This document shows positions 6,643-13,224 of a stretch of 14,246 nt of DNA, in pieces (position 1 is the first letter of the stretch; the number at the start of each line of letters is the position of its first letter). This DNA is from Euryarchaeota archaeon UBA126 (GTDB lineage: Archaea > Thermoplasmatota > Poseidoniia > Poseidoniales > Thalassarchaeaceae): assembly GCA_002497025.1 (NCBI GenBank), contig DAMG01000041.1:45128-59373 (forward strand). Direction: 5' to 3'. Under the pieces are notes generated by a model that was not told the origin of the DNA, searched no databases, and was given only the letters and a program-made list of their open reading frames with translations. The translations under genes and the position numbers were made by a program.

Positions 6643-7878
6643 ATGAATAGAACAATGACTTTAATGATGACTTTAGTATTAATCGGCAGTGCGATTGCCG
6701 GTTGTGCAGGAGATGATGTAGATCTTGATGACGCAGATGGAGGATACACGTATGCTTCCAACGTTGATAATCACCGAATGTTAATGGGTGATGTCTGCGA
6801 TATTAAGGACCTATCTGGTGCATACGATTGGGACGGTGTGAAGGATATCTATGATGATGGAAAGCACGCCGAGAAGTCCGACGGTTCCTACAGGACCCTC
6901 ATGGGCTTCGCAGATGCTTCTGGCAAGAACCACGCATACGACGCATACTATGATGCAGACGGCTCATGGAATGACTTCGTATCCGCAGCTATTGATGGCA
7001 CAGGTCCTTTCGAGGGAGAATCTGACACAGTCAGAGATCAAGCAGTAGAAAAGGGAATCCAGAATGGTGTAATGACTGCTTATGCAATCCATGAACTCAA
7101 CGCTGCAATCATCAAGGCGGAAGCAGGAAACTGGGGAGCAGATGACGCTCAACACGCTTGGGATGAAGGATGGGCTTTCTACCATGGTCCTGACGATTCC
7201 AACCATGATTACGATGGATGTGGACCATATGCAACCGCTGCAAAGAGAGGGGGCAACTTTGGGACTGGTGATGCTACAAACATCGCTACTCTAGCCGCAA
7301 TGAACGCTGGCTTGACTGCACTCCAGAATGAGGATATGCAAGGAGTAGTCGACGCACGTGACGAGGTTCTGAAGAATATTGTAATCGTTTACTCACAGGC
7401 TTCCGTAAGGTACGCATCGAAGATGACAGACGACCTAGCTGCTGGAGATACTTCAGACTATGACAAGCACCAGGCAGAGGGCCACGCCTTCTACAGGGTA
7501 ATTGAGGCATATGTCGCCGAGTACACGTCGATCTGCTACAACATGGTCTCTCACACGGTCTCATCGGATAGCTCACAGGCATCCTGCGAGGCATACATGT
7601 ATCTAGAGAACTACACATCTGCAAACGATCCAGATGGAGAGGAGTTCACTGGATGCTATAATTCAGTGACACACGCTCAGCACGAGGGAATGTCGCAGGA
7701 GGAGTGCGAGGCTTTTGGATGGTATGCTAATTACTACAATGACAAGATTCTCCAAATCTTCGATCTGAAGAATGATGGAGACGCTACAGCAGATTATGAA
7801 GCGGATATCCGCTCCTATCTACAGCCAGTCTGGGATGCATTTGGCATCACAGCCGAAGACATTGGAACTCTCCAATGA
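6643..7878 (+). CDS. Fea1-like iron-assimilation lipoprotein
   Basis: A 411-aa lipoprotein. The signal peptide ends in IAG before Cys21, followed by an Asp-rich linker. The helical body resembles the Fea1 / low-iron-inducible periplasmic protein family (algal FEA1, phytotransferrin ISIP2a): WDEGWAFYHG (173-182) and AEGHAFYRVIEAYV (278-291) are the best motif matches. I recalled these rather than searched for them. Those algal proteins are surface Fe(III)-uptake factors. Near the C-terminus are two 40-residue Cys repeats (see separate entry). The gene has a TATA box with two TTTAGG operators and starts a plus-strand iron cluster with a two-lobe transferrin-like protein and an ABC transporter. 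All 13 lysine codons are AAG, whereas the next gene uses mostly AAA, which suggests high expression. Alternative reading: another all-alpha metal-binding lipoprotein such as the imelysin family. Confidence 0.68.
   Translation: MNRTMTLMMTLVLIGSAIAGCAGDDVDLDDADGGYTYASNVDNHRMLMGDVCDIKDLSGAYDWDGVKDIYDDGKHAEKSDGSYRTLMGFADASGKNHAYDAYYDADGSWNDFVSAAIDGTGPFEGESDTVRDQAVEKGIQNGVMTAYAIHELNAAIIKAEAGNWGADDAQHAWDEGWAFYHGPDDSNHDYDGCGPYATAAKRGGNFGTGDATNIATLAAMNAGLTALQNEDMQGVVDARDEVLKNIVIVYSQASVRYASKMTDDLAAGDTSDYDKHQAEGHAFYRVIEAYVAEYTSICYNMVSHTVSSDSSQASCEAYMYLENYTSANDPDGEEFTGCYNSVTHAQHEGMSQEECEAFGWYANYYNDKILQIFDLKNDGDATADYEADIRSYLQPVWDAFGITAEDIGTLQ
7534..7734 (+). repeat. Two 40-residue CYNxVxH...CEA repeats in the Fea1-like protein
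   Basis: Residues 298-324 and 338-364 share C-Y-N-x-V-x-H, then ten residues, then C-E-A, then N-Y. Each conserved position is offset by exactly 40 residues (Cys298/338, His304/344, Cys315/355, Tyr324/364). Each unit probably forms a disulfide knuckle that also presents His. A related copy is in lobe 2 of the next gene. Confidence 0.75.
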
Positions 7879-7907
7879 AATACGTAACCAGTCGATAAGA
7901 CAAAACA

Positions 7908-8081
7908 GTTGGCAGGGGGCGTATCAGCGCCTGACACCTACATTCGAATTCCGTATTCGAACGCCAATAGGCCCCCTGTCAACAACCTTAGCCAATAGCA
8001 TTGGCAATACCCGTTGGCAGGGGGAACTCTAACAGCGTCATATAGGAGCAATCTGTACACATCACAGGTTCCCCTGTCAAC
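7908..8081 (+). repeat. Two related long stem-loops with TGTCAAC ends, plus a small hairpin
   Basis: Element 1 (7908-7983): GTTGGCAGGGGGC pairs with GCCCCCTGTCAAC over 13 bp with one G-T pair. It encloses two inner hairpins, GGCG/CGCC (7918-7931) and TTCGAAT/ATTCGAA (7943-7961). Element 2 (8013-8081): GTTGGCAGGGGGAAC pairs with GTTCCCCTGTCAAC with one bulged G and one G-T pair. Between them GCCAAT-AGC-ATTGGC (7991-8005) is a perfect 6-bp hairpin. The arms of both elements are nearly the same while the loops differ. They could be a pair of small non-autonomous mobile elements, or a structured 3' UTR of the Fea1-like transcript. No target-site duplication is obvious. Confidence 0.7.
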
Positions 8082-8105
8082 ACCAATATTAAATTGAAAA
8101 TTATG

Positions 8106-8115
8106 TTTTTTTTTT
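8106..8115 (+). terminator. T10 run, probable archaeal terminator after the Fea1-like gene
   Basis: Ten consecutive T residues on the coding strand, 228 bases after the Fea1-like stop and 62 before the next ATG. Oligo-T tracts end transcription in archaea. The rest of the intergenic region (8082-8105 and 8116-8177) is A/T-rich with a small CCTGAC/GTCAGG hairpin (8142-8158). I see no TTTAGG box before the two-lobe gene, so that gene may depend on read-through or on a weak promoter near 8083-8095 (AATATTAAATTG). Confidence 0.5.
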
Positions 8116-8177
8116 CAGGACTAACATTGAATAATAATCATCCTGACCAACAGTCAGGTTGACAGAGGTTTTGTTCA

Positions 8178-10274
8178 ATGCCAACAAAAGGATATCACAA
8201 AATACTGGTCATTTGCTACACCGTTATCCTGCTATCTAGCAGCTTATCTGGTTGTTTGAGTGATTCTGAGGAATCAAATAATCAAACAAGAACTCCCATA
8301 GTTCTGGCATTCGAAGTGTCCGAAGGTATGCTTGAGTCAGAAACTAGTCCTGAGATGTTGGCAGATATTCTTACCCAAAACAGTAGATTTGATTTTACAA
8401 TTTATGCCGTTGATTCAGAAGCAGCGATACTCGAGGCGCTAAGGTTTGGAAATGCCGATATCGCTCTATTGGATAGCGGTGCTGCTTGGATCGGATGGAA
8501 TCAATACGGTTTGCAGGCTTTTGCAGCTGACCAAAAATCAGACGGCAGGACATACTACAATTCTCTCGCTTGGGTTCTCGACGATAGCGACATCGCTGAA
8601 GCATATTTTGATGATGATCCGCTAACAAATCCGTTCTCACTGATGCAAGGCAAAACTTCCTGTCATACGGGTTGGTTACACTCAACAGGAATGATGGTTC
8701 CAATGGGATTCTTCCTTGGATTAGGGTATGCAAATGTAATTGGTGATCCAAATGATATCGAATCTCTAAGAGATACAATTATCCAATTCTTCAACGAAAA
8801 CTCATCAATTCCGGAGCCTGGCACACAGTACTATGGGTTTTCAGGTGCTCTACGATGTCTTTCAGATGGGGCCGGTGAGGTTGCATTTGCGAAGGATAAC
8901 ACGGTCTCTCAATACTGCACCACAGAAAATGGAAATAATGTCGAAGAATGGTGTTTGGATACCTCGAGATATGTTTCTCTCGAACCATTTGCGAGGACCC
9001 CCAGTGATGTTTTCATGACTCATTCTAATTTTGATGACGATTTAGTAATCAGTGAACTTACGGATTTTCTAATTGACTTTAGTTCAAACGAGGATTATAG
9101 CGAAATTCTCTACAACACACTAGGGACAAAGGGTGTAGTTTCTACAGATTCTGAATCTCATCTTGGTATATACACACCTCTGGTTTCAAATATCCCTGGG
9201 ATTTCAGCTTATTATACAGATAATGGAAATGAACCAATAACAATAACAATAGAAGAATTGATTGTTGCCTTTGAACTAGATGAATCAAAATTAGAAACCA
9301 ATAGTGACCCGGTCCATTTAGCCGAATATCTATCTATAGAATTAGGAATAAATGTTTCAATTCACTATGTTTATTCTCAATCAGAAATGATTGAATCACT
9401 TGAAACAGGTGAGGCTCACATTGGATTCCTCTCTTCTTCTTCTTCGTTAATTGGATGGAAATCACATAATCTATCAGTTCTAGGAGCGATACAAAACAAA
9501 GACGAACTGACTGAAAGATATTCTATGGCCTTAGTCTCAAATTCAGGAGAATTGGCTACAGCAAGTTCAGACAACGAATCTAGCACTGATCCGTTCGAAA
9601 TGATGCAGGGAAGAGTATCTTGCTTCACCGGTTCTCAATCTCCAATTCACACCATTCTTCCTATTCATTATCTAATTGAAAATGAGTATTATTCGCCCGA
9701 TGAAGAAAATCTCGATATTCTCGAAACAATACGTGGCTATTTCGGAAATCAATCATCTCTTCTTTCATCCACAAGTACTCCTATGGGAGAGGCAGGCGCG
9801 ATTAGCTGCCTATCCGAAAATGTAAGTGAAATAGCATTCGTCGGAGAAGATGCACTGGAAGAAAATTGTAATCAAGAAGATCAAGAAAATCAAGATTGGT
9901 GCATGGAAATTGATCAGTACCTGTCTTTGGGTCAAGTCGGTGTGTCTCCGAGTGAATCTGTAATGTACAACCCTTTGACTCTTGATTCCAGAAGTAGAGC
10001 CACTGTTCTCAACGCCTTAGTTAGTTTGAATTATCAGATGTATCTAGAGAATTATTCTAGACCTGGATTTGGAACATATACTGGTTGTTACGATATTTCT
10101 ATTCACAAGGTAAATCCAGATACTGATAAGGAAATCTGTGGTGATGAAATTCTAAACAATATACTCGATGGCACAGGGATTGTTAGAATAAATTCACAAG
10201 AACATCTTGGCTTGCTATCTGAGGTGGTAAGTGTTGTACCCGGAGCCTATTCCTTCTTACAAGAATCGATATAA
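8178..10274 (+). CDS. Two-lobe transferrin-like lipoprotein with altered iron-ligand positions
   Basis: A 698-aa lipoprotein (lipobox LSG before Cys26) with two transferrin/PBP2-type lobes in tandem (~40-345 and ~355-698), as in animal transferrins. Lobe 1 keeps LLDSGAAW (Asp99), RTYYNSLAWV (Tyr126/127), GKTSCHTGW (Thr164) and FSGALRCLSDGAGEVAF. However, the Tyr188 position is Phe221, the His249 position is Asp277 (TPSD), and the anion Arg124 position is His168. Lobe 2 keeps the framework (GRVSCFTG, AGAISCL, SEIAF) but has Ser419 for Asp63, Glu538 for Tyr188 and Glu593 for His249; Tyr448 and Thr484 remain. Residues 621-654 carry a Cys module related to the Fea1-like protein. The upstream spacing has GAGG 9 bases before the ATG. 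It precedes an ABC ATPase and permease by 104 bases, so it is a likely substrate-binding component. Whether it binds Fe(III), another metal, a chelate or an oxyanion is open. Confidence 0.85.
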   Translation: MPTKGYHKILVICYTVILLSSSLSGCLSDSEESNNQTRTPIVLAFEVSEGMLESETSPEMLADILTQNSRFDFTIYAVDSEAAILEALRFGNADIALLDSGAAWIGWNQYGLQAFAADQKSDGRTYYNSLAWVLDDSDIAEAYFDDDPLTNPFSLMQGKTSCHTGWLHSTGMMVPMGFFLGLGYANVIGDPNDIESLRDTIIQFFNENSSIPEPGTQYYGFSGALRCLSDGAGEVAFAKDNTVSQYCTTENGNNVEEWCLDTSRYVSLEPFARTPSDVFMTHSNFDDDLVISELTDFLIDFSSNEDYSEILYNTLGTKGVVSTDSESHLGIYTPLVSNIPGISAYYTDNGNEPITITIEELIVAFELDESKLETNSDPVHLAEYLSIELGINVSIHYVYSQSEMIESLETGEAHIGFLSSSSSLIGWKSHNLSVLGAIQNKDELTERYSMALVSNSGELATASSDNESSTDPFEMMQGRVSCFTGSQSPIHTILPIHYLIENEYYSPDEENLDILETIRGYFGNQSSLLSSTSTPMGEAGAISCLSENVSEIAFVGEDALEENCNQEDQENQDWCMEIDQYLSLGQVGVSPSESVMYNPLTLDSRSRATVLNALVSLNYQMYLENYSRPGFGTYTGCYDISIHKVNPDTDKEICGDEILNNILDGTGIVRINSQEHLGLLSEVVSVVPGAYSFLQESI

Positions 10275-10331
10275 GTTAGTCGATTCATAAGATATTTTGT
10301 TATCACTAAACCCATCAATACCATATATTGG

Positions 10332-10347
10332 TTTAGGGGCGCCTAAA
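10332..10347 (+). promoter_or_regulatory. TTTAGG-N4-CCTAAA operator before the ABC transporter genes
   Basis: TTTAGGGGCGCCTAAA has perfect TTTAGG/CCTAAA half-sites and lies 31 bases before the ATG at 10379. A TATA-like CATATATTG (10322-10330) sits directly upstream, so the palindrome falls between the TATA box and the expected start site (~10350). This gives the ABC genes their own regulated promoter inside the cluster. Confidence 0.8.
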
Positions 10348-10378
10348 TTACAGGGGGGCTTTGGAGTTGTCCGAGAAT

Positions 10379-11071
10379 ATGGATTCAGAAAATTCGATTG
10401 TCGCCCTCGAAGATGTAGTAATCGGATATGAAACTGAATCACCCTTAGTCAGTATCCCCAATCTCGAAATATTTCCTGGTGAAATAGTGGCCATAGCGGG
10501 TCCTTCGGGTATCGGGAAGTCCACTTTACTCGCTACAATTGCGGGACTAATACGTCCAATTTCCGGTTCGATTAAAGTGTGTGGTGCAGAAATCCCCTCG
10601 AAACCTCTCCGTGGCTCACTAGGGTATATTCCACAAAAATTGGGTTTAGTTCGTCATGCAAGTGTTAGGCACAATGTAATGTTGGGCGCTCGAGCTGGAA
10701 CTAATGATCGGAAGGAAAGAAAGGACCGAGTTACCGATGCAATTCAACAAATGGGGCTTAAGGAAAAGTCAAGAGAACCAATTAGGAGATTGTCCGGTGG
10801 CCAACAGAGAAGAGTCGCAACGGCCAGAACATTGGCTCAGCGACCAAGTATAATTCTAGCGGATGAATTTTTGAGTGAATTAGACGAAGAAACATTGGCT
10901 ATGGTTTTGGAAAGCGTGACAAGCTACGTGAGAGATAATAATTCAGCATTAATCGTTGTCGAGCATGATATTTCTAGAGCCAAGTCAATGGCAAATCGCC
11001 TCCTAGTTATTGATGATGGAAGACTGAATCCATTCATTACCAAACCAAAAGCTGTGGTGTTGAATTCATGA
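10379..11071 (+). CDS. ABC transporter ATPase, PhnC-like
   Basis: A 230-aa cytosolic ABC ATPase. Walker A is GPSGIGKST (41-49), the Q-loop Gln86 is in GYIPQKLG, the signature is LSGGQQRR (138-145), Walker B is IILADE (158-163), and the H-loop His196 is in VVEHD. All catalytic elements are present. The closest general type is the PhnC/phosphonate or MacB-like importer ATPase; PhnC is favoured by the PhnE-like partner. After Walker B it has DEFLSELD where DEPxSxLD is usual. I chose ATG 10379; in-frame TTG codons at 10361 and 10367 are alternatives. It overlaps the permease start by 4 bases (ATGA), so the two are translationally coupled. Substrate is inferred to be iron, from the neighbouring transferrin-like proteins and the shared operator. 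Confidence 0.9.
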   Translation: MDSENSIVALEDVVIGYETESPLVSIPNLEIFPGEIVAIAGPSGIGKSTLLATIAGLIRPISGSIKVCGAEIPSKPLRGSLGYIPQKLGLVRHASVRHNVMLGARAGTNDRKERKDRVTDAIQQMGLKEKSREPIRRLSGGQQRRVATARTLAQRPSIILADEFLSELDEETLAMVLESVTSYVRDNNSALIVVEHDISRAKSMANRLLVIDDGRLNPFITKPKAVVLNS

Positions 11072-11952
11072 AGAAGATAGCAGTAGATGGCGAAAAGATG
11101 GCTCTGGTGCTATGGATTCTCCTTTTGCTTGCAATTGTAATTCTGAACGGAATGGTTGGCGACTGGGGTAGATTAGCAGGTGGCCCAGATAATCTTGTCA
11201 GATTCTTCTTTCAGTCTCTTTGGCCACCAGATATGAGCGTTCTAGAGCCTCAAACATACCCTGTTTGTACTGCCCAACCAATTTTTGATTTCACTTGCTC
11301 AACCGCTTGGAAGGGAGTTATTGAAACGCTAAAGATTGCATTTGTTGCAACAGTCTTTGGAATGGTATTAACTCTCCCGCTATCGATAATGGCTTCAAGA
11401 AATCTAAGTCCTCGATGGATATCTTACCCTACCCGCTTTCTTATCTCAGCATGTAGAAGCCTTCCTGCATTGATTTGGGCTATTTTCTTGGTTATTCTAG
11501 TCGGTCTAGGTCCTTTAGCAGGTGTTCTCGCAATGACTATTTACACCGTGGGATATCTTGGGAAATTACAGTATGAATCAATTGAGGGTCTGACAAAAAC
11601 TCCTTTGGATGCGGCGAATGCAATAGGCTTGAGTCGTTGGGAAGTAGCAGTTAACGTCGTTATTCCAGAAGCCGCAAATGATCTAATTTCTCACTCGATA
11701 TTCATGTTTGAATATAATTTCCGTTCTGGTACTGTAATCGGTATTGTCGGTGCAGGAGGAATTGGATATTACATCGATTTGTATCTTAGATTTTTACAAT
11801 ATGATAAGGTATTTGCATATCTAATTATCATTTACATGGTTGTTTTAATCATTGATTTCATTTCGATATATGCAAGGTCGTTTTTCACCGAAGAAGAATA
11901 TCTTAATGCCCCATTATGGAGGGACGTACTTATCCCCTCTTGGATAAATTAA
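11068..11952 (+). CDS. ABC transporter permease, PhnE-like
   Basis: A 294-aa integral membrane protein. Hydrophobic segments lie at ~12-29, 86-108, 133-163, 219-240 (weaker) and 248-268. The cytoplasmic EAA-type loop runs from YESIEGLTKTPLDAANAIG (169-187) to VIPEA (198-202), as in the PhnE family. A region after the first helix, ~35-80, is probably external and has Cys67 and Cys77. Two copies or a homodimer are expected to pair with the ATPase. PhnE normally imports phosphonate or phosphite with a PhnD binding protein. No PhnD is present here; the only candidate binding proteins nearby are the transferrin-like ones, which have the same fold class. It ends 14 bases before the convergent gpsA stop. 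Confidence 0.88.
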   Translation: MKKIAVDGEKMALVLWILLLLAIVILNGMVGDWGRLAGGPDNLVRFFFQSLWPPDMSVLEPQTYPVCTAQPIFDFTCSTAWKGVIETLKIAFVATVFGMVLTLPLSIMASRNLSPRWISYPTRFLISACRSLPALIWAIFLVILVGLGPLAGVLAMTIYTVGYLGKLQYESIEGLTKTPLDAANAIGLSRWEVAVNVVIPEAANDLISHSIFMFEYNFRSGTVIGIVGAGGIGYYIDLYLRFLQYDKVFAYLIIIYMVVLIIDFISIYARSFFTEEEYLNAPLWRDVLIPSWIN

Positions 11953-11966
11953 GTTGCTCGATTAAG

Positions 11967-12977
11967 CTAAGCTTCGTAAGCTTCTACCATTCGTCGAACA
12001 GCAGTTGAAACCTCTTCCTCTCCATCAAGGAGGTTACCCAAGGCTGAAAGGAATGGCACCTCAATATCTAATCTCTCTGCTCGGTTAAGGAACATCCTAG
12101 TCGCTCTAACTCCCTCAGCAACCATATGCATCTCTGCGAGAGCCTGTTCGAGAGATTTTCCAGAACCAAGTTTCTCTCCTAGCGTTCGGTTTCTTGAGCG
12201 TGGACTAGTTGCAGTCACGTACAAGTCTCCGATTCCAGCAGGTCCAAAGGCTGTTCCCGAATTTGCACCCATTGCGTCAAGCAGAGTAATCCCTTCTGAG
12301 AATCCTGCAAGAACCAAGGCCGCTTTGAGATTGTCACCGCCTATTCCATCTCTTAGACCATCGACTAAACCACAAGCAAGGGCAACCGTGTTCTTGTAAG
12401 CCCCCCATAATTCCGCACCTTCAACATCATTCGTTGCGGTAAGAACCAGTGATTCAGTCGAAAGTCGCTCTGCGATTCTATCGGCAACCGATCTATCATG
12501 GCAGGCAACTAGTGCAGTCGTCATTACTCCTCGAGCTACTTCGGGAGCGATTGTGGGGCCAGTTAGTACAACCACAGGATTGGATTTACCTGCGGCGGAA
12601 AGTCGGTCTTCAATCTCACGAGAAATCATACCCGATTCACTCTCCGATGTTGGGGCTAATCCTTTCGCCAGATCAATCAAAACATGAGAAGGTCGAAGTA
12701 AAGGAATCAGTTCATTAACAACTGAGAGAATTACACCACTGGGTAGTGCTAAGACAAGAATCTCGCAAGTATCTGTAACATCGGACAATTCCATGGTGGA
12801 GTCTAGACTGTGAATCTCGTGTCCTGGTAGGTACTTTTCGTTGATATTGCTGGTCATCAAGGACTCGTATACTTCTGCCTCGATTGTCCAACCCATCACA
12901 TTGTGCCCGTCTTCACACCAGACCTTTGCTAGTGCAGTACCCCAATTGCCCAGTCCAAGAACACCTATGCGTGACAT
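11967..12977 (-). CDS. gpsA: NAD(P)-dependent glycerol-3-phosphate dehydrogenase
   Basis: A 336-aa enzyme that interconverts dihydroxyacetone phosphate and sn-glycerol-3-phosphate. The N-terminal Rossmann motif is GLGNWGTALA (8-17), followed by LALPSGVILSVV (77-87), DLAKGL (102-107) with the conserved Lys105, LTGPTIAPEVARG (138-150), GAELWGAYKNTVALACG (187-203) with catalytic Lys195, GIGGDNLKAAL (211-221), and GIGDLYVTATSPRSRNR (248-264). Length and motif order are those of bacterial GpsA. I chose ATG 12977, preceded by AGGGG at 5 bases; an in-frame GTG two codons earlier is possible. Archaeal lipids normally use G1P dehydrogenase, which is unrelated, so a GpsA here is notable. The 104-bp region 12978-13081 must hold its promoter and that of the divergent tRNA. 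Confidence 0.95.
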   Translation of the reverse strand: MSRIGVLGLGNWGTALAKVWCEDGHNVMGWTIEAEVYESLMTSNINEKYLPGHEIHSLDSTMELSDVTDTCEILVLALPSGVILSVVNELIPLLRPSHVLIDLAKGLAPTSESESGMISREIEDRLSAAGKSNPVVVLTGPTIAPEVARGVMTTALVACHDRSVADRIAERLSTESLVLTATNDVEGAELWGAYKNTVALACGLVDGLRDGIGGDNLKAALVLAGFSEGITLLDAMGANSGTAFGPAGIGDLYVTATSPRSRNRTLGEKLGSGKSLEQALAEMHMVAEGVRATRMFLNRAERLDIEVPFLSALGNLLDGEEEVSTAVRRMVEAYEA

Positions 12978-13081
12978 GTGCACCCCTGAATCGCATCGCC
13001 CAATGCTCCCGTTATCACCTCTTTGGGGTAAGAACTGGCTACCGTTGGATTCTTGACCTTGAGTTTACGGCCGGATGTTAA

Positions 13082-13166
13082 GCAGGGGTTCCCGAGCGGT
13101 CAAAGGGGCTGGGTTTAGGTCCCAGTGCGTAGTGCTTCGCAGGTTCAAATCCTGTCCCCTGCACCA
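13082..13166 (+). tRNA. tRNA-Leu(UAG) with encoded CCA
   Basis: An 85-nt class II tRNA. The acceptor arm is GCAGGGG (13082-13088) with CCCCTGC (13156-13162), discriminator A and genomic CCA (13164-13166). The D-arm is CCCGAGCGGTCAAAGGG. The anticodon arm is CTGGG-TTTAGGT-CCCAG with anticodon TAG, which reads CUA-type leucine codons. A long variable arm (TGCGTAGTGCTTCGC) and the T-loop TTCAAAT follow. No intron is seen. Confidence 0.96.
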
Positions 13167-13171
13167 TTTTT
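13167..13171 (+). terminator. T5 run after the tRNA
   Basis: TTTTT directly follows the encoded CCA. A short oligo-T like this is a usual termination signal for archaeal tRNA genes, though it is brief. Confidence 0.4.
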
Positions 13172-13224
13172 CATCTAATGTGCCGACATTGTGTTGATAA
13201 GTGGGGTTTTCCTGCAATGGTTCA

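Noticed and set aside
7286..7624. Minus-strand 112-codon frame inside the Fea1-like gene
   Set aside because: Arg/Cys/Ser-rich antisense shadow of a gene with strong codon bias; no start signal or family features.
7908..8081. Possible CRISPR array
   Set aside because: Only two similar units, each an inverted-repeat stem-loop with a different loop, and no direct repeat-spacer pattern.
8142..8158. CCTGAC/GTCAGG as a further iron-box before the two-lobe gene
   Set aside because: The half-sites point the wrong way (CCTGA...TCAGG rather than TTAGG...CCTAA), so it was treated as a small hairpin only.
13111..13121. TTTAGGTCCCA as another TTTAGG box
   Set aside because: It is the anticodon loop and stem of tRNA-Leu and has no CCTAAA half-site.
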